Assembly (NCBI RefSeq): GCF_965138505.1
Contig: NZ_CBCSCO010000008.1
Span: 28,943-92,942 of the forward strand
Source: Litorimonas haliclonae
GTDB taxonomy: Bacteria > Pseudomonadota > Alphaproteobacteria > Caulobacterales > Maricaulaceae
DNA: 64,000 bases
Direction of reading: 5' to 3'
Below the pieces are notes generated by a model, which did not search any database, was not told the origin of the DNA, and saw nothing but the letters and a program-made list of their open reading frames with translations. The translations under genes and the position numbers were made by a program. Shown one piece after another: positions 23,970 through 32,335 of the stretch (the stretch's first letter is position 1; every line of letters begins with the position of its first letter).

Positions 23970-25319
23970 TCAGAAAATGGCTTTGCTTAGTGTGAATTTA
24001 GACATCTGATCTCGCCTATATTCTAAAGACCCTCCATCGCCATAACTTGGCCGCGTGTTATGATGCCCCATGAGAATACAGCGTAGCCCGTAGTCTATAT
24101 CCGCTTCGAGAATCCGTTTTTCAAAAGCATGGCGAAAGGAGTAGATGCGGTGATCCAGTGTTTCGAACAGGCCTTGTGCTTTAAATCGATTCATGAGCGT
24201 TTGGGATAGAATTGAGCCTTTGTCCCGATAGCGTGGGAACCCATTTGGTCTTTTCGTCATGGCTTCCAGTGATACGCCGAGCGGAGGGATGTCACGGCGC
24301 GCTGATTTGGATTTGAGCTTACGGTTGGCTGTAGGCCTGATTTTCAAATGCGGCACGTCATGGTCGAGAATGATGTGTTCTTTGCGTAAGTTCGCGATTT
24401 CACTCGGGCGGCAACCCGTTTCTATCATGGCGTAAATTATGAACCGAGCATCTTCATTCAGAGAGTCGAGCGCTCCCTTCGCCAATATCCTATTTTGCAA
24501 CCAATTCACCGAGAATGGCGGGATGTCCTTATAGACCACATTCTTGAATCGCAAATCATCAAAGGGGTTGTCGCGTTTGGGTTCGCCTTCATAGGACCAG
24601 TAGGATCGAAACAGGATACGCAGGTTCGTCAGGTCTTTATTGACGCTATTGCCACTTCTTGGCCGAGAGCCGTCTTTCGGATCAACTTTCGCGCCCCACC
24701 ATTCGAAGAAGGCTTGCCCATCAATGCGATCAATCTCGGCCATGGGTTTATCTCCGCGTAGGCGGATGAAGTTTTTCACGGCGCGGGCTTTGACCTTGCG
24801 CCAGTTTCGTCTCTGGTCAGGTGATTTGCCTTTTTGGTCTGCAATGCTGATCTTGTTGCAATAAAGCTCGAAGGCTTCACTGATGGGGGTGGAGGCTTTT
24901 GGAGCCGTGCCAAGCAGAGCGTCCGTTTCAGGCACAGCTTGTCGTGTCCCCAGACTACTTTCCAAGGCACGTAAGCGGTCAATGACTTCCGACATATCGT
25001 TTTGCGCGGAAAGCTCTTCCACAGGGGTATAGATGTAACCCCGTGCGAATGCTCTTGCCTTCGCCACGCGGTATCTTGCGACAGCGGATGAGGTCGATGC
25101 TCTGGCCTGTGAAGAAGCAAGTGATGACCAGTAAAGATCATCGGCTTCCGCCAGCGCATCACGCCTCGCTCTGGCGACTTCTCGCGACGAAGTTTTAAGT
25201 GCGCTCTTGATTAGCCGCCGTTTATCCACTTCGGCATAGCGCAGCGGCACGCGGCGCACGTAATACCAGCGGCCTTTGCGCTGTTTTAGATATTGGTCGA
25301 GGTGTCTCATCTCGCTCAT
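23970..25319 (-). CDS. Tyrosine recombinase (integrase) of the right-hand element
   Basis: 449 residues from the ATG at 25319 (MSEMRHLDQYLKQ). The frame stays open 12 codons further, but those codons are the arm-type repeats. The layout equals the left integrase: DUF6538-like N-terminus (DQYLKQRKGRWYYVRRVPL), core-binding region, then ETGCRPSEIANL with the first Arg, YSFRHAFEKRI with the second, LMGHHN, and the Tyr in YGDGGSLEYRRDQM. It is read away from the tRNA-Thr gene, starting 120 bases from the att repeat. It should catalyse integration and excision of the 18.8-kb right-hand element at the 3' end of tRNA-Thr. Confidence 0.9.
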   Translation of the reverse strand: MSEMRHLDQYLKQRKGRWYYVRRVPLRYAEVDKRRLIKSALKTSSREVARARRDALAEADDLYWSSLASSQARASTSSAVARYRVAKARAFARGYIYTPVEELSAQNDMSEVIDRLRALESSLGTRQAVPETDALLGTAPKASTPISEAFELYCNKISIADQKGKSPDQRRNWRKVKARAVKNFIRLRGDKPMAEIDRIDGQAFFEWWGAKVDPKDGSRPRSGNSVNKDLTNLRILFRSYWSYEGEPKRDNPFDDLRFKNVVYKDIPPFSVNWLQNRILAKGALDSLNEDARFIIYAMIETGCRPSEIANLRKEHIILDHDVPHLKIRPTANRKLKSKSARRDIPPLGVSLEAMTKRPNGFPRYRDKGSILSQTLMNRFKAQGLFETLDHRIYSFRHAFEKRILEADIDYGLRCILMGHHNTRPSYGDGGSLEYRRDQMSKFTLSKAIF

Positions 25320-25356
25320 AATGTAGCCCATTTTGTGTCCCATTGTGTGGCCCAAA
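25320..25356 (+). repeat. Candidate recombinase arm-type sites, right end of right-hand element
   Basis: AATGTAGCCC and TTTTGTGTCCCAT, followed by CCCATTGTGTG and the inverse GCCCAAAATGAC, repeat the motif found at 6719-6754. The sites lie across the integrase start, so integrase binding could also control its own expression. Confidence 0.45.
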
Positions 25357-25438
25357 ATGACAGTATCTTTGAGGAGATTGCAGGTTTTCTCAGGAAAATA
25401 TAAGCCTAATCAATGACTTACGAGGTTTCGACTTTGAA

Positions 25439-25459
25439 AAAATGGTGCCCCCACACGGA
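25439..25459. repeat. Attachment-site direct repeat (proximal copy, within tRNA-Thr)
   Basis: The 21-base partner of 6640-6660. Seventeen of its bases (25443-25459) are the 3' end of the tRNA-Thr gene including CCA, so integration rebuilds a functional tRNA. Confidence 0.85.
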
Positions 25460-25518
25460 CTCGAACCGCGGACCCCCTGATTACAAATCAGGTGCTCTAC
25501 CAGCTGAGCTATAGGGGC
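25443..25518 (-). tRNA. tRNA-Thr (anticodon TGT)
   Basis: 76 bases with CCA encoded. Acceptor stem GCCCCTA with TGGGGGC, D arm GCTC...GAGC, anticodon arm CTGAT-TTGTAA-TCAG giving TGT, and T arm with GGTTCGAGTCC. Its 3' end is the integration site of the elements to the left, and its promoter lies outside them. Confidence 0.95.
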
Positions 25519-25536
25519 ACTGGAAGATGCGCGCGG

Positions 25537-25565
25537 CTAATAGCTTTGTCCTGCCGGTCTTGCAA
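25537..25565 (-). promoter_or_regulatory. Promoter of tRNA-Thr
   Basis: On the minus strand TTGCAA and TATTAG are spaced by exactly 17 bases and end about 18 bases before the mature tRNA. Confidence 0.55.
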
Positions 25566-25711
25566 GTCGAATATTGGCTCTTGGCTAAAAAATCTCAGTT
25601 CTCTTTTTGACGTGGAAGATTTCACACTAACGACGTCTAAGATATATTTGACATGTGCCGTAAAGGATTTGGGCTTGCGCGAATTGGGTGCCGCGCTAGA
25701 AGGCCCAGATT

Positions 25712-27427
25712 ATGGCTCGTATACTCATTACCTCCGCTCTGCCCTATATAAACGGCGTCAAACATCTCGGCAATCTGGCCGGGTCCATGTTGCCCGCTGA
25801 CATCTATGCCCGGGCCATGCGCCTGATGGGACACGAGGTCCTTTATATTTGCGCCACCGATGAACACGGCACGCCAGCGGAGTTGGCCGCTCAAGCCGCA
25901 GAGATGGGCGTCGCAGAATATTGCGATAAAATGCACGAGGCGCAAAAGCAGGCCGGCGCACAGTTTGGACTGTCTTATGATTATTTCGGGCGTTCTTCGG
26001 CTCCGTCTACCGCCAGACTGACCCAGCATTTTGCGCAAGTGTTGGAGAAAAACGGCCTTATAGAAGAACGCGTCTCAAAGCAGGTCTATTCCAACGCAGA
26101 CGGTCGATATTTGCCGGATCGTTATGTCGAGGGAACCTGTCCAAATTGCGGATTCGAGAAAGCCCGGGGCGATCAATGCGATAGTTGCGGCAAGCTTCTC
26201 GACCCGGTCGATTTGATTGATCCCTATTCGGCGGTTTCAGGAAGTCACGACGTAGAAGTGCGAGACACCAACCACCTCTATCTTTTACAGTCGAAAATGA
26301 GCGACCGTTTGCGGGAATGGGTGAACGACTCCACGGGTTGGCCGCCCTTGGCGAGCTCCATCGCGCTGAAATGGCTAGATGAAGGCCTGCGAGACCGCTC
26401 GATTACACGCGATCTCGACTGGGGCATTCCCGTAACCGACGCGGCCGGCAATGTGCGGGATGGGTTTGACGGTAAAGTTTTTTATGTCTGGTTTGATGCC
26501 CCCATTGCTTATATCGGTGCGACACAAGACTGGGCGACAGAAAATGACGGCGATTGGGAGAGCTGGTGGCGCACGGATAAGGGCGCGGATGACGTGCAAT
26601 ATGTCCAGTTCATGGGCAAGGACAATGTCGCTTTCCATACGCTCTCCTTCCCTACGACCATTATGGGCAGCGACGAGCCATGGAAGCTCGTAGATCAACT
26701 GAAAGCCTTTAACTGGGTCACTTGGTATGGCGGGAAGTTTTCGACCTCTCAGGGCCGAGGCGTCTTTATGGATCAGGCCATAGAAATTGCGCCGTCAGAT
26801 TATTGGCGTTGGTACCTCATGGCGAATGCGCCGGAAGGCTCTGACGCCGCTTTTACATGGGAAGATTTCCAATCTTCGGTTAATTCCGATTTGGCCAATG
26901 TATTGGGGAATTTCGTCAATCGAATTACAAAATATTGCGTCGGTAAATTTGACGGCGTTGTGCCGAGCGGCGGAGAGGCGGGCGAGGCGGAAGCTTGGCT
27001 GGAAAATGAACTCACTGACCGATTGCCAAAACTGATAAAATTTTATGAGGCCCGAGACTTCCGTAAAGCGATGGCCGAGACCCGCGCCATTTGGGCGGCG
27101 GGGAATGAATATCTGACTCAGGCCGCCCCGTGGACGCATTACAAAACGGATGTGGAACAAGCGGCCATTGGCGTGCGCCGCGGACTTAATCTTGTGGCCC
27201 TGTTCGGAATTATCGCCCAGCCCGTGATTCCAGAGGCAGCGGCTAAAATTCTTGACGCAATTGGCGTGCCGGAAGATCGGCGCAGCTGGAATTTTGGTAA
27301 GGTGAAAGATCTCCTCGACGCCTTGCCTGTTGGCCACACTGTGGCCGCGCCTGAGCTCTTATTTTCAAAAATTGAAGATGATAGCGTAGCGAACTGGACC
27401 GAGCGCTTTGGCGGGGGCGATTCCTAA
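25712..27427 (+). CDS. metG: Methionyl-tRNA synthetase
   Basis: 571 residues, charging tRNA-Met and initiator tRNA with methionine. Class I signatures are present: the HIGH-like HLGN in ITSALPYINGVKHLGNLAG, the zinc knuckle CPNCG...GDQCDSCGKLLDP (about residues 148-170) and the KMSKS-like KFSTSQGRG at about 340. The anticodon-binding helices follow, and the protein stops near 571. It therefore lacks the C-terminal dimerization domain of longer MetRS. AGAAGG precedes the ATG. It begins the core chromosome beyond the island and is directly followed by a DUF805 gene with no spacing. Confidence 0.96.
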   Translation: MARILITSALPYINGVKHLGNLAGSMLPADIYARAMRLMGHEVLYICATDEHGTPAELAAQAAEMGVAEYCDKMHEAQKQAGAQFGLSYDYFGRSSAPSTARLTQHFAQVLEKNGLIEERVSKQVYSNADGRYLPDRYVEGTCPNCGFEKARGDQCDSCGKLLDPVDLIDPYSAVSGSHDVEVRDTNHLYLLQSKMSDRLREWVNDSTGWPPLASSIALKWLDEGLRDRSITRDLDWGIPVTDAAGNVRDGFDGKVFYVWFDAPIAYIGATQDWATENDGDWESWWRTDKGADDVQYVQFMGKDNVAFHTLSFPTTIMGSDEPWKLVDQLKAFNWVTWYGGKFSTSQGRGVFMDQAIEIAPSDYWRWYLMANAPEGSDAAFTWEDFQSSVNSDLANVLGNFVNRITKYCVGKFDGVVPSGGEAGEAEAWLENELTDRLPKLIKFYEARDFRKAMAETRAIWAAGNEYLTQAAPWTHYKTDVEQAAIGVRRGLNLVALFGIIAQPVIPEAAAKILDAIGVPEDRRSWNFGKVKDLLDALPVGHTVAAPELLFSKIEDDSVANWTERFGGGDS

Positions 27428-27937
27428 ATGAATATGTTAGAGGCCGTCGGGTCATGTTTTCGGAAATATTTTAAATTTAGCGGCCGCGCCCGTCGATCCG
27501 AGTTTTGGTATTGGGTTTTATTTACAATAATTGCGGGCATAGTCTTCGGCATTTTGGATTCTTTGTTCTTCGGATGGGAAAGTTCAGATGTTGAACCTCT
27601 CGGTATTTTGTTCAGTCTTGCCACATTGTTTCCGGGTCTCGCAGTTTCTTGGCGAAGATTACATGACACAGGCCGTTCCGGCTGGTGGATTGGCGGAGCC
27701 TATTTAACCGCTATTGCGGTGAGCTTCGTGGTTGGCGTTATGTTTGTAAGCCTAGGCCTTACAAGTGAATTAGAAAACATTGGGATTGGGCTTGGACTTG
27801 TCGCTGCTTTATTGGTTCTGATGGGGCTAGCTTACTGGATACTGTTGATAGTCTTTTTCTGCCAAGACAGTCATTTTGGCCCGAATAAATACGGTCCCAA
27901 CCCTAAGGATGAAGGCAACGTTTCGGTGTTTGACTAA
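27428..27937 (+). CDS. DUF805 family inner-membrane protein
   Basis: 169 residues with the DUF805 hallmarks: the N-terminal KYFKFSGRARRSEFWYWVLF, the second-helix end AVSWRRLHDTGRSGWWIG, and the C-terminal DSHFGPNKYGPNP. Four hydrophobic segments are visible. The ATG comes immediately after the metG stop codon, so the two are probably cotranscribed. The last four bases overlap the convergent TspO-like gene. The family is found widely in bacterial membranes but its function is unknown. Confidence 0.9.
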   Translation: MNMLEAVGSCFRKYFKFSGRARRSEFWYWVLFTIIAGIVFGILDSLFFGWESSDVEPLGILFSLATLFPGLAVSWRRLHDTGRSGWWIGGAYLTAIAVSFVVGVMFVSLGLTSELENIGIGLGLVAALLVLMGLAYWILLIVFFCQDSHFGPNKYGPNPKDEGNVSVFD

Positions 27938-28773
27938 GCTTTGTAATCCAACGCGTCACTTTCCGGTTTAAAGGCTGCTAGCCCAATAATCAAGAGCGCG
28001 CCGGCCAAAGCCAAGCCGCCAATGAATATCGAGTTTTGGGTGACGAAAACCTGTTTAATAAACAGAAAGCTCAATCCCCAAATTATCGGAAATGCATAGG
28101 CTCTGTTCGCGCCGCTTTTGCGAACAACAAAACCCGCCCAAATAAGAGCCGCAATCAGCATAACGGCATTCGGGACCAGTATAGGAATCTGATTTCCTGA
28201 GAGTTCAATCGCAATTGGGGTCCAATTCAAAAACACGGCCAGAGATGTCCATCCTGCAATTAGACTAATAGGCAGCCAGATACAGACCATCTCAGTCTTG
28301 TCCAAATCCTGACGACCCCGCGTAAGAATCAACATAGCTTTCACCAGGCAAATCATTGCCGGTATGAAAACGATTGCAGTGCCAAGTTGCGCCCAGGATT
28401 TAGGAGCATAAGCGGAAATAAGAGACCAAACGCAAATCAGAGTGAACCCAGATCCTGCCCACCACCCTGACGTTCGAAAAATGGCCCGCGTCCGATTTGT
28501 GCCCAAGGCTTGCAAAACGCCATAAGAAATACAGCCAACGAAAATCGGAAACCAAATTGAAAAGGCAAACCCGAGTGGCACCAATAAGCTTTGATTAATA
28601 TCGGAAAGCCCTTCCGGGCTCCTCGCATTTGAGTCGAAGAAAGAGAGACTTGATAAAACCCACATCAACGGCGCAGTTATCAGAACGAATATTTGTCGAG
28701 CGTAGTCAGAGGCACTGGCTTTATCTTGCGCAGGGTTTGCAGTTGAATTGGGCGCCGAAGAATAACTAGTCAT
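27934..28773 (-). CDS. TspO/MBR-like multi-pass membrane protein
   Basis: 279 residues from the ATG at 28773 (MTSYSSAPN); the frame is open 12 codons further with no better start. Eight or nine hydrophobic helices are visible, beginning at about residue 27, with PLGFAFSIWFPIFVGCISYGV, LISAYAPKSW and WLPISLIAGWTSLAVFLNW. The FAFSIWFPIF and WAGSGF-type tryptophan-rich helices resemble the extended TspO/MBR-related family rather than the five-helix bacterial TspO. A transport or sensing role cannot be named. It is transcribed towards the metG-DUF805 pair. Confidence 0.6.
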   Translation of the reverse strand: MTSYSSAPNSTANPAQDKASASDYARQIFVLITAPLMWVLSSLSFFDSNARSPEGLSDINQSLLVPLGFAFSIWFPIFVGCISYGVLQALGTNRTRAIFRTSGWWAGSGFTLICVWSLISAYAPKSWAQLGTAIVFIPAMICLVKAMLILTRGRQDLDKTEMVCIWLPISLIAGWTSLAVFLNWTPIAIELSGNQIPILVPNAVMLIAALIWAGFVVRKSGANRAYAFPIIWGLSFLFIKQVFVTQNSIFIGGLALAGALLIIGLAAFKPESDALDYKA

Positions 28774-28911
28774 ACCGCTTATACGCACAAAAGTCCAAAT
28801 AAGTCTCAAATTGCCTTTACAAAATTTAAGCGTAAAAAAAAGTTAGGGGCAGTCATGGCACCTTTTTTATGCTAACCCGTATATCTACATAATAACTAAG
28901 AGAGGTAAATT

Positions 28912-29502
28912 ATGCAGATCCAGATCGTTTCCAAAGGCATAGATGTTTCCCCCGCGCTTCGAGAGCGCATATCAGGCCGATTAGACGAAATGATGGATAA
29001 GTATATTCACCGCGAAGGTGAGGCCCATGTGTCTGTCAGCCGCGAAGGCACCGGATTCAAGACGGTCTGCTCCGTTCATTTACCAAGCGGCGCATCACTT
29101 GAGGGGCAAGGCGCCGCGCAAGACGCCTACGGCGCAACAGACGAAGCTCTTACACATATTGAAAAACGCCTGCGCCGTTACAAACGCCGCTTGAAAGATC
29201 ACTCCCAAGCGCAAAAAGCCGCTAAGAATATGAACCTCTTCATCTTGCAGGACCCGACCGGAGGACAAGATGATGAGGATGATGATGAAACGGAATACCC
29301 CGAGCAAGACGAGCCTATGGTGATTGCCGAGAAACAAGGTAAAATTCGTACGCTCACGCCGTCTATGGCGGCGTTAGAGCTTGGATTGGCCGATAGCGGC
29401 GTTGTCGTGTTTCATAACGCGCGGCACGGAGGTTTGAATGTAGTTTTCAAACGCCAGGACGGAAATATTGGTTGGGTCGATCCGGACGGCGCAGGAGCGT
29501 AG
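28912..29502 (+). CDS. hpf: Long-form ribosome hibernation promoting factor
   Basis: 196 residues. The N-terminal domain (1-105) MQIQIVSKGIDVSPALRERI...EAHVSVSREGTGFKTVCSVHLP...EALTHIEKRLRRYKRRLKDH is the ribosome-binding S30AE fold. An acidic linker (DDEDDDETEYPEQDE) leads to the C-terminal dimerization domain IRTLTPSMAALELGLADSG, then VVFHNARHGGLNVVFKRQDG. Long-form HPF makes 100S ribosome dimers in stationary phase. A good GAGAGG site precedes the ATG. The ptsN gene follows on the same strand 121 bases later, a pairing common in alphaproteobacteria (often with rpoN, which is not present here). Confidence 0.95.
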   Translation: MQIQIVSKGIDVSPALRERISGRLDEMMDKYIHREGEAHVSVSREGTGFKTVCSVHLPSGASLEGQGAAQDAYGATDEALTHIEKRLRRYKRRLKDHSQAQKAAKNMNLFILQDPTGGQDDEDDDETEYPEQDEPMVIAEKQGKIRTLTPSMAALELGLADSGVVVFHNARHGGLNVVFKRQDGNIGWVDPDGAGA

Positions 29503-29623
29503 TTTGTAATAAGGGGCTGAAGCCCTTGATTGACCTTCGGGCGCCGCTCCTCTAAGGGAGCGCGCAACTGAGCGCGAGACCGCGCATAACTCTCACCGAC
29601 TTGATTTTTTCCGGTGAATCAAT

Positions 29624-30115
29624 ATGAGTATAATCATGCCCACCCCGCCGCTCTTTAGTGCGGAAGGCGTTCTGTTTGATTTGAACGCTGGAAGCCAGAA
29701 ACAGCTTTTTCAGGAAATATCTGCCCTTCTTATCAAGACTCAAAAGCTTGATGCGAAAGGCATTGCGTGCCGCGATATAGTGGCCGCTGCCGTTGAGAGG
29801 GAGCGTCTCGGCTCAACCGGAGTTGGCAATGGTGTTGCCCTCCCACACGCTCGGCTGGACGGAATCGACCATGTTACGGCTGTTTTTGTGAAACTCGCCA
29901 CGCCGCTGGATTTTGACGCTGTGGATGATCGGGATGTGGATCTCGTCGCGTTCCTTTTAGCGCCAGAAAATGCTGGCGGATCTCATTTGCGGGCGTTGGC
30001 AAAGGTATCCCGTCTCCTGCGCCGCCAAGAAATGCGCCAACGGCTTCGGTCAGCTCCGAACGCAGAAGCGCTATATACTATCTTGGCCGAGAGTCAGGAC
30101 GCCAAAGCCGCCTAG
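29624..30115 (+). CDS. ptsN: Nitrogen-regulatory PTS enzyme IIA (EIIA-Ntr)
   Basis: 163 residues of the PTS EIIA type 2 fold. The phosphorylated His is in GVGNGVALPHARLDGID, followed by FVKLATPLDFDAVDDRDVDLVAFLLAP and HLRALAKVSRLLRR. In the PTS-Ntr chain it receives phosphate from NPr and regulates potassium transport, stringent response and other targets by binding. The downstream polyphosphate kinase gene is co-directional, with 78 bases between. I used the ATG at 29624; a second ATG (MPTPPLF) lies four codons on. Confidence 0.93.
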   Translation: MSIIMPTPPLFSAEGVLFDLNAGSQKQLFQEISALLIKTQKLDAKGIACRDIVAAAVERERLGSTGVGNGVALPHARLDGIDHVTAVFVKLATPLDFDAVDDRDVDLVAFLLAPENAGGSHLRALAKVSRLLRRQEMRQRLRSAPNAEALYTILAESQDAKAA

Positions 30116-30193
30116 GTCTAAAGTAATATAACTGTCATATTGAGAGTGCGGCTTAGGGCTATATTTTTCGTCCCTCTCTGACTAAAAGACAGC

Positions 30194-32335
30194 ATGACAA
30201 CCCAGCTCTCCAGACGTTTTTTCAACCGAGAACTTTCTTGGTTATTTTTCAATAGCCGCGTGTTGGAAGAGGCAAAGAATCCGAATGTGCCTCTATTAGA
30301 GCGCGTGCGTTTCCTTTCCATTTCTGCGTCCAATCTCGACGAATTCTATATGGTCCGTGTGGCGGGCCTTCGGACGCAGGTTTTAGCTGGTATGCACGCC
30401 AAGTCCGCAGATGGCCTGACGCCCGATGCCCAAATTGCGAAAATTGGAAGGCGCGCCGGGAAAATCGTGAAGCGCCAAGGCACCTGCTGGTCAAAACTCG
30501 TTCGTGAGCTGGCCTCGGAAAATATCCATATCCGTAAAATGTCTAGCTTGAAGAAAGAGCCTTTTGATGCGGTGAAATCGCTTTTTGTCGACTCCATCCT
30601 GCCTATTTTGTCTCCTCTGGCCGTTGATCCGGCCCATCCATTTCCGTTCTTGCCTAATTTTGGTTTCGGTATGGCCCTTTCTATGGATGTTGAAGGACGC
30701 GACGAGCCAATGTATGGCTTAATTATTATACCGACCCATGTGCCGCGTTTTCTTCCGGTTCAAGCCGGCGGAAAAGGTCAAAGCTATGTGTTGATTGAAG
30801 ACGTCTTAACGACTTTTGCCCAGGATTTATTCCCGGACTTCGATGTCCGCCATACAGGATTGTTTCGAATTACACGCGACAGCGACATCGCGGTGGATGA
30901 AGATGCCGAAGACCTTGTCCGCCATTTTGAGTTTTTATTGAAAAAGCGCCGTCGCGGACGCGTTATTCGTCTTGAGCTTGGTGAAGAGGTTGTTCCTGAA
31001 CTGCGGGAATTCCTGATCGACAGCTTTGAATGCTGGGAAGAAGACATACAGGACGAAAATAAAATGCTCGGACTGAGCGATGTGTCTCAAATCATAAACA
31101 AACAAAACACCGAGCTTCTCTTCCCGTCATTTAATGCCCGTTTCCCGGAGCGCATTCGGGAATTTGAAGGGGATTGTTTCGCGGCGATTGCGGCGAAAGA
31201 TATCGTCGTCCATCACCCATACGAAGAATTTGATGTTGTTATTCAATTTCTGAAGCAAGCCGCCGTCGATCCGAATGTCGTGGCCATTAAACAAACACTC
31301 TACAGGACATCAGATGACAGCCCGATCGTAGCGGCCTTAATTGAGGCTGCGGAAAACGGCAAATCCGTCACCGCCTTGGTTGAGCTCAAAGCCCGTTTTG
31401 ACGAGGCGACTAATTTGCGCTGGGCGCGCGATCTAGAGCGGGCCGGGGCGCACGTAGTCTATGGATTTGTCGGCTATAAAACCCACGCGAAAGTGTCCCT
31501 TGTTCTAAGACGCGAAGGGTCGCGCCTGCGGAGTTACGCTCATTTAGGGACCGGAAATTATCACGCACAAAACGCAAAAATTTACACAGATCTCGCTTTG
31601 TTTACGGCGGACCCGGATATGGGCGAAGATGTTGGGAAGTTGTTCAACTATGTCACCAGCTATTCCAAACCCCGGAATTTATCGAAATTAGTTATTGCGC
31701 CGATGGGACTACGAGACGCCCTATACGGCCATATTGACGACGAAATTACTTTGGCCAAAGAAGGGAAGCCCGCCTGCATCTGGGCGAAAATGAACTCCCT
31801 TGTGGACGCCGATATGATTGACAAGCTTTATGAAGCGTCTCAGGCTGGTGTTCAGATAGATTTAGTAGTGCGCGGTATTTGCTGTCTGCGTCCGGGTGTG
31901 CCGGGCCTTTCAGAGACAATTCGAGTGAAGTCTATTGTCGGACGTTTCCTCGAACACTCCCGAATTATTTGTTTCGGAAATGGGTCGGCCATGCCGCATG
32001 ACGACGCGAAAGTATTCGTCTCCAGCGCCGACTGGATGCCGCGTAATTTGGATCGCCGCGTTGAAACACTTATCCCCATTGACGACCCGACCGTGCACGG
32101 GCAGGTTCTGGATCAGATTATGGTCGCTAACCTTATAGATACAGCCAATAGTTGGGAGCTTGACTCCAAGGGAAAATATAGGCGTTTAAGCAAAGAGGGA
32201 GAAATCGAACAATTCTCCGCCCATGCGTATTTCATGAAAAATCCGTCTCTGTCCGGTCGCGGGCAAGCTCTGGATAATGACGCGCCGCTTCCTCTCGAAA
32301 CTATATTTGCCGAAAAGCTGAAAGCGACGAAGTGA
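30194..32335 (+). CDS. ppk1: Polyphosphate kinase 1
   Basis: 713 residues, the usual PPK1 length, making polyphosphate reversibly from ATP. The N-terminal signature is RRFFNRELSWLFFNSRVLEEA, then FLSISASNLDEFYMVRVAGL. The catalytic region has KARFDEATNLRWARDLERAG, GYKTHAKVSLV with the autophosphorylated His near 430, and HLGTGNYHAQNAKIYTD. The second phospholipase D-like half has EHSRIICFGNG with the second conserved His. The ppx gene overlaps its stop codon, so the pair forms a synthesis and degradation unit for polyphosphate. Confidence 0.96.
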   Translation: MTTQLSRRFFNRELSWLFFNSRVLEEAKNPNVPLLERVRFLSISASNLDEFYMVRVAGLRTQVLAGMHAKSADGLTPDAQIAKIGRRAGKIVKRQGTCWSKLVRELASENIHIRKMSSLKKEPFDAVKSLFVDSILPILSPLAVDPAHPFPFLPNFGFGMALSMDVEGRDEPMYGLIIIPTHVPRFLPVQAGGKGQSYVLIEDVLTTFAQDLFPDFDVRHTGLFRITRDSDIAVDEDAEDLVRHFEFLLKKRRRGRVIRLELGEEVVPELREFLIDSFECWEEDIQDENKMLGLSDVSQIINKQNTELLFPSFNARFPERIREFEGDCFAAIAAKDIVVHHPYEEFDVVIQFLKQAAVDPNVVAIKQTLYRTSDDSPIVAALIEAAENGKSVTALVELKARFDEATNLRWARDLERAGAHVVYGFVGYKTHAKVSLVLRREGSRLRSYAHLGTGNYHAQNAKIYTDLALFTADPDMGEDVGKLFNYVTSYSKPRNLSKLVIAPMGLRDALYGHIDDEITLAKEGKPACIWAKMNSLVDADMIDKLYEASQAGVQIDLVVRGICCLRPGVPGLSETIRVKSIVGRFLEHSRIICFGNGSAMPHDDAKVFVSSADWMPRNLDRRVETLIPIDDPTVHGQVLDQIMVANLIDTANSWELDSKGKYRRLSKEGEIEQFSAHAYFMKNPSLSGRGQALDNDAPLPLETIFAEKLKATK

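Noticed and set aside
28856..28872. TGGCAC...GC resembling a sigma-54 promoter before hpf
   Set aside because: The spacing between the GG and GC elements is 12 instead of the required 10 bases.
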